Origin: Pontibacter fetidus
GTDB lineage: Bacteria > Bacteroidota > Bacteroidia > Cytophagales > Hymenobacteraceae
DNA: 64,000 nt
Assembly (NCBI RefSeq): GCF_010119545.1
Contig: NZ_JAAEAA010000007.1
Coordinates: forward strand, 124,001 to 188,000
Direction: 5' to 3'
How positions within the stretch are numbered: position 1 is the first letter of the stretch; the number at the start of each line of letters is the position of its first letter. The position numbers were made by a program, and so were the translations under genes. Positions 9,960 to 18,209 of the stretch are shown here, piece after piece. Below the pieces are notes generated by a model. That model saw only the letters and a list, made by a program, of their open reading frames with translations. It had not been told where the DNA came from and ran no database searches.

Positions 9960-10240
9960 GGGCTATAGTTTGTAAAAGAGTTTGTAGACTGAAAAGGTAA
10001 TCCTTCTATAGTTTGCGTATACTTTCAGGAGGTGGTTAACTATATGCTGACCTGCTACTTTTTGCCTACATTTGATCTTACTGCACAGGAAATAAAACGC
10101 ATTTAAAGTCAGAAAGCATTTTTTTGAGAAACTGGAAGAACAGCCTTCTGAATACTTATAAATTGCCAGGCTTTTGAATAAGCTTTGCAACCAAAAATAC
10201 CTGTCAAATTATTCTGTTATCCATAAACTATAGTACGCAC

Positions 10241-10915
10241 ATGTCAGAACAAAAGCCCGTTAGAGTTATTATAACCGAAGATCATATGATATTGCGGCAG
10301 GGACTTAGAATGTTGATGAGCGAAGACGATGAAATAGAAGTAGTAGGAGAGGCCGGCAACGGAGTGGAGTTGCTGGAGATACTTGCCCAAATACCCACCG
10401 ATGTAGTGCTGATGGATATTAACATGCCCGGTATGGATGGTTTTGAAGCCACCGAACGTGTAGTAAAGGAGTAACCGGAAATTAAAGTTATTGCATTATC
10501 TATGCTGAATGCGCTGCCTTATGTGCAAAAGATTATGAACAATGGTGCATCGGGTTACCTTTTAAAAACAACTGGCAAAGATGAGCTCCGCTCGGCTATA
10601 AAATTAGTGGCGAATGGTACCAACTATATCTGTAGCGAGCTTTCCTTAAATATGCTTTCTAACACTATGTCGTCAGTGGCGGCGAGAAATGAAAAGGTAG
10701 AACAGACCGGGCTGTCGAAGCGCGAAATTGAGGTATTGACTTTAATTGCGGAGGGCTTTACAAATGCTGAAATTGCAGATAAGCTTTTTACCAGCAAGCG
10801 AACGATAGAAACCCACCGCCAGAATATACTGGAAAAGACTGGTGCCAAAAATACAGCCAATCTTATAAAGTATGCCATCAGCCATAAGATCATAAACATA
10901 GAGGCCGCAGAGTAA
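10241..10915 (+). pseudogene. NarL/FixJ-type response regulator interrupted by an in-frame TAA
   Basis: Reads as one 224-residue two-component response regulator apart from a single TAA at 10472-10474 (codon 78). The receiver domain has acidic residues E13-D14 and phospho-acceptor D59 (LMDINMPGMDG). After the stop the frame resumes immediately with PEIKVIALSM, and the C-terminal LuxR-type HTH is intact (LSKREIEVLTLIAEGFTNAEI, ending RTIETHRQNILEKTGA). In relatives this codon usually precedes Pro-Glu-Ile-Lys and is often Tyr or another residue, so one base change from TAT or TAC would explain it. It could be a young pseudogene, a sequencing error, or two separately made fragments; an ATG at 10502 could start the second part. 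No kinase gene is adjacent. Confidence 0.8.
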
Positions 10916-10933
10916 CAAGTTTACCTTTTCTGT

Positions 10934-11236
10934 TTAACTTTTAAGGTCATCTGCTTTCTGCGCCATGCGCTCCAGGGTACCATGGGCATTCAGCAAACTC
11001 TTAAGCGTAGTATAATCGTAGGTGTTAAAAGCGATGCCGGCAATGTCAGAAAAGAAAATCTGCAGCGTCTGACGCAGGCCTTCTGAAAGGTCAATAGCAT
11101 TCGATATTCCTGTATCTGCAGGTAATGCCTCAACCAGTAATCCGGTAGCAGTAACCTTGGTAACAAACGATTCAATTGTACCTTCGGTCTGTTTCTCTTC
11201 AAATTCCTGAAGCAGTGCATGTACCTTCTCAACCAT
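10934..11236 (-). CDS. Hypothetical protein, 100 residues
   Basis: I do not recognise a family. The product starts MVEKVHALLQEFEEKQTEG and is predicted mostly helical, soluble, without signal peptide or membrane segment, ending in a charged helix (ERMAQKADDLKS). It converges on the broken response regulator with 18 nt between the stop codons. Composition and amino-acid usage look like real coding sequence, and I preferred this frame over an overlapping 80-residue frame that is rich in Arg, Cys and Tyr. Confidence 0.55.
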   Translation of the reverse strand: MVEKVHALLQEFEEKQTEGTIESFVTKVTATGLLVEALPADTGISNAIDLSEGLRQTLQIFFSDIAGIAFNTYDYTTLKSLLNAHGTLERMAQKADDLKS

Positions 11237-11716
11237 TAGCCTTCTGTATTTAAGTAAGTCTGGCCTGCAGCAATATTTCTGTAAGCTTATCTTAAAAATA
11301 CAACTAAGAAGGTAGTCTTACATCAGTAGTATTATTGAAACGGAGTGGTATAAGTGCTTAACTTTTGCGCGCAGTTTTGTTTATTCTAACCAGGTATAGT
11401 ATTGCATCAGGTTTGTAGTGTTGGCTGCAAGTAATTACGTACAGGGCGGTGTAAAACCCTTATTATGCTGCTTTAAGTTGGTATTTATTGTTACTTCTGT
11501 GTGCCTGCTGCATGGTCCAGCGTATAACTGAACTGTTTTATTACTTTAAACGGACAGCCAGGGATTTCAGGTTGATTGGTTACAGGATATGGGCCTAAGT
11601 GAAACTATAGTTTAGCTACAAGTTTAGTTACTTCGGCCCCCGATCTATAGTTGAAATTTCTGGAGCAACTTGTAAACTTTAGGCGTCATTACAGGACACC
11701 GGAAAATAAATTAAAA
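11237..11716. other. Intergenic region, nothing recognised
   Basis: About 480 nt between divergent genes. I find no coding frame or strong hairpin. CTATAG palindromes lie at 11605 and 11645. A TTG at 11651 in frame with the next gene is a less likely start than the ATG at 11717. Confidence 0.55.
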
Positions 11717-12058
11717 ATGAATACTGCACAGACCCGGCTTGTAGAAGAACTGCAAGAACTTTCGCTTGGACTAAATGAAAGCAACACCCTTATTTTTAAA
11801 GAGGTTAACGGGACTTTGCTATGCCAGTTTCTGATGCACGGTCTTGTATGTCATACTGTTACAGTTACCTGCGAACTGCTTGCAAAAGCGCTCTGGCAGA
11901 TCAGCAGTATGGGCATTATAGATGGTGCTGATTTTATGATCTTTAAAAACGTCTTCGATAAGTTCTCTTTGCACCTGAAAGCCAGGCAGCTTTACACCGA
12001 GCTTGGGGTACAGCAACCTGATCTGAATATTGAACTGCAGAACCTGTTGGTAGCTTAA
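11717..12058 (+). CDS. Hypothetical protein, 113 residues
   Basis: Unrecognised soluble protein beginning MNTAQTRLVEELQELSLG. The ATG at 11717 is preceded by an A/T-rich TAAATTAAAA stretch, the usual context of starts in this window, so I prefer it to a TTG 66 nt upstream. The predicted secondary structure is mixed: an early helix, a strand pair around CQFLMHGLVCHTVTVTCELL, then helices. No signal peptide, membrane segment or metal motif. Lone gene, followed by a spacer with an unusual cluster of CTATAG palindromes. Confidence 0.5.
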   Translation: MNTAQTRLVEELQELSLGLNESNTLIFKEVNGTLLCQFLMHGLVCHTVTVTCELLAKALWQISSMGIIDGADFMIFKNVFDKFSLHLKARQLYTELGVQQPDLNIELQNLLVA

Positions 12059-12145
12059 CTTCCTATAGTTTGATTAGCCGTTACCTGCTATAGTTACTCT
12101 ATTTATTTTGCTATCGGAATGCCAGCAGTTAACTATAGCTCTGGC

Positions 12146-13054
12146 TTACTGCGTTTTAAATTCTATAGTTGTAGCTTTTGTAGTAACTGTTAGTTGTACA
12201 GTAGCCCCGAATATGAGTGCTTTGTTCACGTTACCATGCCCGGCCGGAAAGCCAAAACAGATCGGGAAGTCATAGTCTTTCAAAACATCCATAAATATCT
12301 GTTCGGAAGTTTTTCCTAACGGTGGATCATCTTCTTTAATGTCAGTCAGCTGGCCAACTATAAGCCCTCTCAGGTATTCGAACTTGCCCGCCAGCTTAAG
12401 CGAAGTAAGGTAACTGTCGAGCCGGTACTGGTGCTCACCTACTTCTTCCAGAAACAGTATGTTGCCGTTCGTTTTTACATCAGACATGGTCCCCTTAGCA
12501 TTGCAGATAACACTTATAGTTCCGCCAACTAAAACGGCTTCGGCTATACCCACCCGGTTTAAGGGATGTGGTTTTACCGTGTAGCTTAACTTCTCACCAA
12601 ATAATGCTTTGCGCAGGCTTTCCCACGACGCTTTTTTATACCCATCTTCCAGGTCAGCAGCCATAGTTCCCTGAATAGAAGCCGTGCTAAGTATGCCTTG
12701 CAGGTGCGTGTGCAGAAACGTGGTGTCGCTGTAACCAACTATCCATTTAGGTGCATACTTAAATTTATTGAAGTTTACTTTTTCCAGCACTTTCATGATG
12801 CCGTAGCCGCCCATCGTTTCGAAAACAGCTTTTATCTCATCATTGTCCAGCATTTGCTGCAGGTCATTTTTTCGTAGCGCATCAGAGCCTGCAAAGCTTC
12901 CTTTACGTGGCCCGATCGATTTACCTAAAACTGGTTTCAAGTCCCAATCTTTCAGTATCCGGACAAACTCATCAATATATGCTTGCACAGTATAGTTGCT
13001 GGTGCTAACTATACCAACTTTATCGCCAGCCTGCAGAAAAGGAGGAAGTACCAT
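12146..13054 (-). CDS. S66-family LD-carboxypeptidase (murein tetrapeptide carboxypeptidase)
   Basis: 302 residues, typical for family S66 (LdcA/MccF-like). Such enzymes cleave the L,D bond releasing the terminal D-Ala of murein tetrapeptides during peptidoglycan recycling; some relatives instead hydrolyse microcin-type antibiotics. The nucleophile serine lies in IVGYSDTT (Ser109), preceded by FETMGGYG; a glutamate in LFLEEVGEH (E203/E204) and a histidine in FPAGHGN (His273) complete the expected Ser-Glu-His triad. No signal peptide, so cytoplasmic. Start MVLPPFLQAGDKVGIVSTS is the conserved N-terminal strand. Monocistronic. Confidence 0.9.
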   Translation of the reverse strand: MVLPPFLQAGDKVGIVSTSNYTVQAYIDEFVRILKDWDLKPVLGKSIGPRKGSFAGSDALRKNDLQQMLDNDEIKAVFETMGGYGIMKVLEKVNFNKFKYAPKWIVGYSDTTFLHTHLQGILSTASIQGTMAADLEDGYKKASWESLRKALFGEKLSYTVKPHPLNRVGIAEAVLVGGTISVICNAKGTMSDVKTNGNILFLEEVGEHQYRLDSYLTSLKLAGKFEYLRGLIVGQLTDIKEDDPPLGKTSEQIFMDVLKDYDFPICFGFPAGHGNVNKALIFGATVQLTVTTKATTIEFKTQ

Positions 13055-13389
13055 ACGCTTTATGCTTTCGGGAATTAACGAATTGCCTGGATTATGTGTT
13101 TTACCAGAAAACCCTACCAGATCAAGATATTTTATTTATCCCATTACTTCAGTGTATAAAATGATTCTATATCAGTTATTCTCTTGTAGCTTCTAGTCCT
13201 GACATTGAGAAGTTAACATGCTCTAAAAAATTACATACAGATAACTTCAATCTTTTAATATTTAACAATTACCGGGGCGGACAAAAGAAGCGGTGAGAGA
13301 AAGTGGTCAAGTGACAAGCCTGGATAGTATAAGATAACACCCTGATGTGCTTGAAGATTTTCTTTTTACTTCTCTGTTGCTTTAGTAAC

Positions 13390-13424
13390 AAAACCTGCTT
13401 ATTTTCAATAAATAAGCAGGTTTT
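13390..13424. terminator. Hairpin terminator 3' of the ilv operon
   Basis: AAAACCTGCTTATT and AATAAGCAGGTTTT pair perfectly over 14 bp around loop TTCAATA. The A/T flanks allow termination on either strand; it lies about 170 nt beyond the ilvA stop on the minus strand. Confidence 0.7.
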
Positions 13425-13437
13425 AATTGGTAGTCAT

Positions 13438-13482
13438 CTAAACCAAAGCATCAAACTATAGAACTGTTCCAACAGGGATTTA
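13438..13482 (+). repeat. Hairpin-associated repeat, copy 1 (diverged)
   Basis: Sequence around AACCAAAGCAT ... TTCCAACAGGGATTTA is alignable without gaps or nearly so to the copies at 21472 and 29000, sharing ACCAAAG, GAAC and AGGGATTTA. It starts 13 nt after a hairpin. Confidence 0.55.
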
Positions 13483-13595
13483 CCCTTTTGGGAAGGACTA
13501 ATTTCGATTTAAATTATTGGTATACCAGTTATGCAGAACTCTTCTTTTTTGAATTTTAACTGCCTGCGTTACCTGTAAAGATTTAAGATTTGCAA

Positions 13596-14837
13596 CTATA
13601 GCGCTAACAGGCTAAACAGGCTTTGCTTGTTATTCAGGTAAACGAAGGTGTAGCCATTACGCAGCATTTTTTTCTCCACGAGCTCAAAGTGCTCTTTCTC
13701 TTTTACCTCAATGGCAATTACAACGGCGCCTGTCTCGCGGCTGTGTTTTTTTACATACTGGAAGTAAGTGATGTCGTCTGTCGGAGTCAGGGTGTTATCC
13801 AGAAATTCGCGTAAGGCTCCGGCCCGCTGGGGGAAGTTCACCACAAAGTAATGCTTCAGACCCTCGTACAATAAGCTGCGCTCTTTTATTTCTTCCATCC
13901 GGGTAATGTCGTTGTTGCTGCCGCTAACCACGCACACCACATTTTTGCCTTTTAATGCTGGGGCGTAAACTTCCAGGGCTGCAATCGTAAGGGCTCCGGC
14001 GGGTTCCACTACCATCGCTTCTTCGTTATACAAACGTAACATGGTGCTGCATACCAAACCCTCGGGCACCGGTACTACCTCATGCAGCCTGCTTTTACAG
14101 ATCTCAAAAGGAAGATCACCCACACGTTTCACCGCAGCACCATCTACAAACTTATCAATCTCCTGCAAAGTAGTGTTCTCACCATTTTGGATGGAAGTCT
14201 GCATCGAAAGCGCACCCTGGGGCTCCACACCAATTATCCTGGTTTCCGGGCTCAATTCGCCAAACACCGTGCATATACCCGCCGCCAAACCGCCGCCGCC
14301 AATCGGGACAAACAAATAATCGATGGGCGCTTTGGCATCAGCCAGTATTTCGAGGGCAACTGTGCCCTGGCCGGCAATAACCAGTTCGTCATCAAAAGGG
14401 TGGATAAAGGTCATCTGGTTTTCTTCGCAATACTGGCGGGCCATACCCGAAGCATCATCAAACGTGTCACCTATCAGCACCACTTCCACCTTGTCTTTCC
14501 CAAACAATCTTACCTGTTTCACCTTCTGAGATGGGGTAGTCTGGGGCATAAAAATAACGGCCGGGATATTCAATTTCCGGCAGGCGTAGGCTACGCCCTG
14601 CGCATGATTCCCGGCACTGGCACATACCACGCCCCGGTTCCGGTCTGCGTCAGAAAGCGATGCTATTTTGTTGTAAGCGCCCCGCAGTTTGTAAGAGCGT
14701 ACAGGCTGCAGGTCTTCTCTTTTCAGGTAAACCTGCGCCGAAAATTCCTCGCTCAGGTTGTTGTTTCTGGTGAGGGGCGTGTGCAGGGCTACGCCTTTCA
14801 GTGTTTCCCTGGCCTCGTAAATTGTTTGTAGCTGCAT
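13596..14837 (-). CDS. ilvA: Threonine ammonia-lyase (threonine deaminase)
   Basis: 413 residues from the preferred ATG. Converts threonine to 2-oxobutanoate and ammonia with PLP, the committed step to isoleucine. The PLP lysine is in RSYKLRGAYNK (K50), the phosphate-binding loop is the IGGGGLAAG segment, and a single C-terminal ACT-like regulatory domain (about 330-413, containing FPQRAGALREFLD) would bind isoleucine/valine. An upstream ATG at 14894 is in frame, but it would begin inside an 8-bp hairpin next to the ilvC stop, and homologues begin near MQLQTIYEARETL, so I chose 14837. Last gene of the ilv operon, 63 nt after ilvC. The TAG stop is part of a CTATAG palindrome. Confidence 0.93.
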   Translation of the reverse strand: MQLQTIYEARETLKGVALHTPLTRNNNLSEEFSAQVYLKREDLQPVRSYKLRGAYNKIASLSDADRNRGVVCASAGNHAQGVAYACRKLNIPAVIFMPQTTPSQKVKQVRLFGKDKVEVVLIGDTFDDASGMARQYCEENQMTFIHPFDDELVIAGQGTVALEILADAKAPIDYLFVPIGGGGLAAGICTVFGELSPETRIIGVEPQGALSMQTSIQNGENTTLQEIDKFVDGAAVKRVGDLPFEICKSRLHEVVPVPEGLVCSTMLRLYNEEAMVVEPAGALTIAALEVYAPALKGKNVVCVVSGSNNDITRMEEIKERSLLYEGLKHYFVVNFPQRAGALREFLDNTLTPTDDITYFQYVKKHSRETGAVVIAIEVKEKEHFELVEKKMLRNGYTFVYLNNKQSLFSLLAL

Positions 14838-14858
14838 GTTACGTTCGATACTAAAGGA

Positions 14859-14893
14859 TGCCAGGCACTCCATCCCGGATAAAGCGCCTGGCA
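14859..14893 (-). other. Intercistronic stem-loop between ilvC and ilvA
   Basis: TGCCAGGC (14859-14866) and GCCTGGCA (14886-14893) are perfect 8-bp arms around a 19-nt loop, with no T run. It may stabilise or process the mRNA between ilvC and ilvA; no terminator function is apparent. Confidence 0.5.
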
Positions 14894-14900
14894 ATGGTTT

Positions 14901-15944
14901 TTACTTTTTAGGTCTGAGCTGGCGCACCTGAACTCCCGTTTGCCATAGTTCGCTGTTGCGCAGGTCGGCAAGTTCAACTTCCAGTTTCTCGCGGTAATCT
15001 GGCTGGCTGTTGGCGCTGATCACGATCTCGGCTTCTTTTCCGGCGGCGACGCTGTCGTATAGTTCGGTAAACAAGGGTTCGGTAGCCTCCTGGAAGCGGC
15101 CTTTCCAATCCAAAGCGCCACGCTGGGCGGTAGTCGAGCAATTGGCATACATCCAGTCCATCCCATTTTCCGCTACCAATGGCATCAGGCTTTGGGTCAG
15201 TTCTTCCACCGTTTCGTTGAACGCTTCGCTGGGGCTATGTCCATTTTTGCGCAGCACATTGTATTGTGCTTCAAATAGGCCGGCTATGGCACCCATCAAC
15301 ACGCCACGCTCGCCTGTTAAGTCGCTGTATACTTCTTTTTTAAATTCCGTCTCGAACAGGTACCCGCTCCCGATAGCTATACCCAGTGCCAATGCCCGCT
15401 CTTCGGCTCTGCCGCTGGCGTTCTGGTACACGGCATAGCTCGAATTGAGTCCCTGGCCCTGCAGGAAAAGCGAGCGAAGCGAAGTGCCGGAGCCTTTGGG
15501 CGCCACCAGAAAAACATCCACATGAGCAGGCGGAACGATCCCGGTTTTTTCATGAAATGTAACCCCAAATCCGTGGGAGAAGTACAGCGCTTTGCCTTCG
15601 GTCAGGTGTTTCGAGACAACCGGCCACGCAGCAATTTGCCCAGCATCCGATAGCAGGTTCAGCAGTATCGTTCCGCGCTGGCAGGCTTCTTCCAGTTCAA
15701 AAAGTGTTTCTCCTTCTAACCATCCGTCTTTCAGAGCTTTGTGCCACGATGCCGAATCTTTGCGCTGGCCCACGATCACATTAATTCCGTTATCGCGCAG
15801 GTTCAATGCCTGACCGGGGCCCTGTACCCCATACCCCAGTACAGCTATAGTTTCGTGTTGTAATACCTTCTGCGCTTTCGAAAGCGGGAATTCATCGCGG
15901 GTAACTACGTTTTCGAGTACTCCGCCAAAGTTTATTTGTGCCAT
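14901..15944 (-). CDS. ilvC: Ketol-acid reductoisomerase
   Basis: 347 residues. Converts 2-acetolactate and 2-aceto-2-hydroxybutanoate to the dihydroxy acids with NADPH and Mg, in the valine/isoleucine pathway. The N-terminal Rossmann domain shows ETIAVLGYGVQGPGQALNLR (about 31-50) with a basic NADPH loop VGQRKDSASWHK, and the HGFGVTFH segment; the C-terminal KARI domain carries the metal-binding acidic residues (DLTGERGVLMGAIAGLFEAQ, then E residues of FNETVEEL). Length is close to other Bacteroidota enzymes. Fifth gene of the operon, separated from ilvN by a 251-nt spacer that contains a long inverted repeat. Confidence 0.95.
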   Translation of the reverse strand: MAQINFGGVLENVVTRDEFPLSKAQKVLQHETIAVLGYGVQGPGQALNLRDNGINVIVGQRKDSASWHKALKDGWLEGETLFELEEACQRGTILLNLLSDAGQIAAWPVVSKHLTEGKALYFSHGFGVTFHEKTGIVPPAHVDVFLVAPKGSGTSLRSLFLQGQGLNSSYAVYQNASGRAEERALALGIAIGSGYLFETEFKKEVYSDLTGERGVLMGAIAGLFEAQYNVLRKNGHSPSEAFNETVEELTQSLMPLVAENGMDWMYANCSTTAQRGALDWKGRFQEATEPLFTELYDSVAAGKEAEIVISANSQPDYREKLEVELADLRNSELWQTGVQVRQLRPKK

Positions 15945-16009
15945 TTTTTGAGTTGTGTTTGATGTTAATTTATTGATTGAAATAAGTTTTCGTTGTGGGC
16001 TTCTAAATC

Positions 16010-16130
16010 GCCCTCGTTTGCCTCTAGTGAGTGTGAGTTACTCTATAGTGTCCCGCTTGTATTTCACATTCACCGATTAATGCGCTCTGAGTCCGTAAGT
16101 AGCTCACACTCGCCATAAGAGAGCGAGGGC
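16010..16130. repeat. Long imperfect inverted repeat inside the ilv operon
   Basis: Arms 16010-16037 and 16103-16130 share GCCCTCG and GAGTGTGAG blocks in inverted order (28 nt per arm, two internal mismatched segments). A second small hairpin, GAGCGT-GG-ACGCTC, lies near 16157-16170. In RNA this would be a large stem-loop between ilvN and ilvC. It could be a miniature mobile element or an mRNA processing or stability site. Confidence 0.6.
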
Positions 16131-16195
16131 AACAAGCCATAACTATAGCAATTCTTGAGCGTGGACGCTCGCGCCATGATCTATCATGCCTTGAT

Positions 16196-16438
16196 CTATA
16201 GTTTGCTACCTTCCTTCAGCTTCGCATCTGCCACTTCAATAATCCGTTTTAGTTGCGGGATAACTTTTTGCGCCAGTTCCTGGCTTATGTCTGCTGACAC
16301 AGAGATCAGGCTTAGTTCCTGAAGGGCATTTGCACGTAAATTTAAAGTCATGATGTTTACCCTGTTGCGGGTAAATACCGTGGTTACTTTTTCCAGCACG
16401 CCTATCTTGTTTTCGGTGTAAATTTTTAAGGTCTGCAT
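16196..16438 (-). CDS. ilvN: Acetolactate synthase small (regulatory) subunit, single ACT domain
   Basis: 80 residues from the ATG at 16438. The ACT domain (MQTLKIYTENKIGVLEKVTT) binds valine and confers feedback inhibition on the catalytic subunit encoded just upstream. Enterobacterial IlvH has a second domain of about 80 residues, absent here; IlvN-length subunits of this size are known. An in-frame ATG at 16468 would overlap ilvB and add ten residues ([10 protein letters not shown]) upstream of the conserved ACT start, so I reject it. The gap to ilvB is 10 nt. The TAG stop is embedded in CTATAG. Confidence 0.9.
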   Translation of the reverse strand: MQTLKIYTENKIGVLEKVTTVFTRNRVNIMTLNLRANALQELSLISVSADISQELAQKVIPQLKRIIEVADAKLKEGSKL

Positions 16439-16448
16439 AGGTTCATAT

Positions 16449-18209
16449 TTATTCGAGTAACATGCCATCTACTGCCGCGCCGGTAGGCATCATCGGAAAT
16501 ACATTTTCCTCGTTCTCCACTAGCACATTTAACAGGAAAGGCCCTTCGCTTTGTAGCATTTGCTGCACGGCTCCGGGCAGGTCTTCGCGTTTCTCCACCC
16601 GTAGCGCCTGTATCCCAAATGCTTTGCTAATCTCGGTGAAGTCCGGGTTTTCCATTTTCACGAAAGAGTAGCGACCATCAAAGAACATGTTCTGCCATTG
16701 GCGCACCATCCCCAAAAAATTGTTGTTCAGCACCATCACTTTCACAGGTACTTTGTACTGGGCTATAGTTGCCAGTTCCTGTATCGTCATCTGGAAACAG
16801 CCGTCTCCGATCACTGCCACAATCTCGCGGTCCGGAGCTCCTGTTTTTGCCCCCAAAGCAGCAGGCAGGGCAAAGCCCATGGTGCCCAAACCTCCGGAGG
16901 TGAAGTAACTTTTGCGTTTCCGGAAAGGGTAGTAGCGCGCTGCCATCATCTGGTGCTGGCCAACATCGGCGATCACCATTGCTTCGCCGCTCGTCTGCTC
17001 ACCCAGTACCTGGATCACCTCTGGCATCGTTAGTTTTTCTTTGTTCGGGTACAGCGCATTCCGGCGTACTTTTTCTTCTTCCTGGGCATCCAGTTTCGCA
17101 AACTCATTTAGCCACATTGGATGTGAGTTGGTGTTAAGCAAGGGGGTGAGTTCCTCAAGTATAGCTAAGGCATCACCAAGTAATGGCACATCCGCTTTAA
17201 CAATCTTGTTTAACTCAGAAGGGTCTATTTCGATGTGGATGACCTTGGCCTGCTTCGCATAAAAGTTCAGGTTTCCGGTTACGCGGTCGTCGAAGCGCAT
17301 GCCTACGGCCAGCAGCACATCGGCCTGGTTGGTGAGCAGATTGGGCGCATAGTTGCCGTGCATACCCAGCATACCCACATAAAGTGTGTGGCTGGTTGAA
17401 ATACACGACAAGCCGTGCAGAGTGCAGGCGACAGGTGTTTCTGTTTTCTCTGCCAACTGGAGCAAAGCTGTCTCCGCACCAGCAATGCCTACTCCGTTTC
17501 CGGCCAGTATCAGCGGGCGCTGCGCTTCGTTCAGCAAGGTAGCGGCATCCTGCAGGTTCTTCCTGGTAAAGCCCGAATCAGTTCTATAGTAGGGCAATTG
17601 CGTTACAGGCGTATAACGAAATGGCTTTTTAAGCTCTGCAAACTGGGCGTCTTTAGTAACCTCTATCACTACCGGACCGGGTTTGCCGCTTCGGGCTACA
17701 TAAAAGGCTTTTGCCATCGCGTCGGCCACTTCATCGGCATCGGTTACCTGGTAATTCCATTTGGTTACTGCCGCACAAACACTCATAATGTTGGCTTCCT
17801 GAAAAGCATCTGTTCCTAACAGCCCCGAACTTACCTGGCCTACCACACATACCATCGGCACACTGTCCATCAAGGCATCGGCCAAGCCGGTTATAAGGTT
17901 TGTAGCGCCGGGGCCGGAGGTCGCAAATACCACCCCGACTTTTCCGCTTGCCCTTGCATATCCTTCGGCGGCGTGGGTAGCTCCCTGCTCGTGGCGTACC
18001 AGGATGTGGTTTACCTTATGGTTGAAATCGTAAAGTGCATCATAGATCGGCATGATCGCCCCGCCCGGATAACCAAAGATGGTTTCTACGCCCTCGGCTA
18101 CCAGGCTGCGCATCACAGCTTCGGCGCCGGTACAGGTACTTTTAGCGGTCGGTGAGGCAGCCTTCTGAGGCACAGCCAACTTGTCTGGCGTATTTGTATA
18201 AGATTCCAT
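16449..18209 (-). CDS. ilvB: Acetolactate synthase large (catalytic) subunit
   Basis: 586 residues. ThDP-dependent condensation of pyruvate with pyruvate or 2-oxobutanoate, first common step to valine and isoleucine. The N-terminal domain has [16 protein letters not shown] with the catalytic glutamate region ([20 protein letters not shown]), a central FAD/DHS-like domain, and a C-terminal ThDP domain with [20 protein letters not shown] and [12 protein letters not shown]. The start at 18209 lies 68 nt inside the end of ilvD; no other ATG precedes the conserved [19 protein letters not shown] segment, and the AAAGTTAAAA context supports it. Forms an operon and an enzyme with ilvN. Confidence 0.95.
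   Translation of the reverse strand: MESYTNTPDKLAVPQKAASPTAKSTCTGAEAVMRSLVAEGVETIFGYPGGAIMPIYDALYDFNHKVNHILVRHEQGATHAAEGYARASGKVGVVFATSGPGATNLITGLADALMDSVPMVCVVGQVSSGLLGTDAFQEANIMSVCAAVTKWNYQVTDADEVADAMAKAFYVARSGKPGPVVIEVTKDAQFAELKKPFRYTPVTQLPYYRTDSGFTRKNLQDAATLLNEAQRPLILAGNGVGIAGAETALLQLAEKTETPVACTLHGLSCISTSHTLYVGMLGMHGNYAPNLLTNQADVLLAVGMRFDDRVTGNLNFYAKQAKVIHIEIDPSELNKIVKADVPLLGDALAILEELTPLLNTNSHPMWLNEFAKLDAQEEEKVRRNALYPNKEKLTMPEVIQVLGEQTSGEAMVIADVGQHQMMAARYYPFRKRKSYFTSGGLGTMGFALPAALGAKTGAPDREIVAVIGDGCFQMTIQELATIAQYKVPVKVMVLNNNFLGMVRQWQNMFFDGRYSFVKMENPDFTEISKAFGIQALRVEKREDLPGAVQQMLQSEGPFLLNVLVENEENVFPMMPTGAAVDGMLLE

Larger units (their letters stand above)
13055..13595. other. Spacer upstream of LD-carboxypeptidase and downstream of ilvA
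   Basis: 540 nt without a credible gene. It holds a perfect 14-bp hairpin at 13390-13424 and a diverged copy of the hairpin-associated repeat at 13438-13482 (both listed separately). Confidence 0.6.

Noticed and set aside
9600-9960. tmRNA (ssrA) gene based on the ATNTYAMA-stop reading
   Set aside because: No tRNA-like acceptor or T-arm and no tmRNA-type 5' end could be found within a suitable distance. Kept only as a low-confidence structured transcript.
9963-10190. 75-residue minus-strand reading in the spacer before the response regulator
   Set aside because: Composition is rich in Cys, Lys, Ser and Tyr and unlike real genes here; it begins beside the terminator and has no start context.
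16010-16130. Inverted repeat as a transcription terminator of the first half of the ilv operon
   Set aside because: There is no T run after either arm, and ilvC and ilvA lack another recognisable promoter, so full termination seems unlikely.
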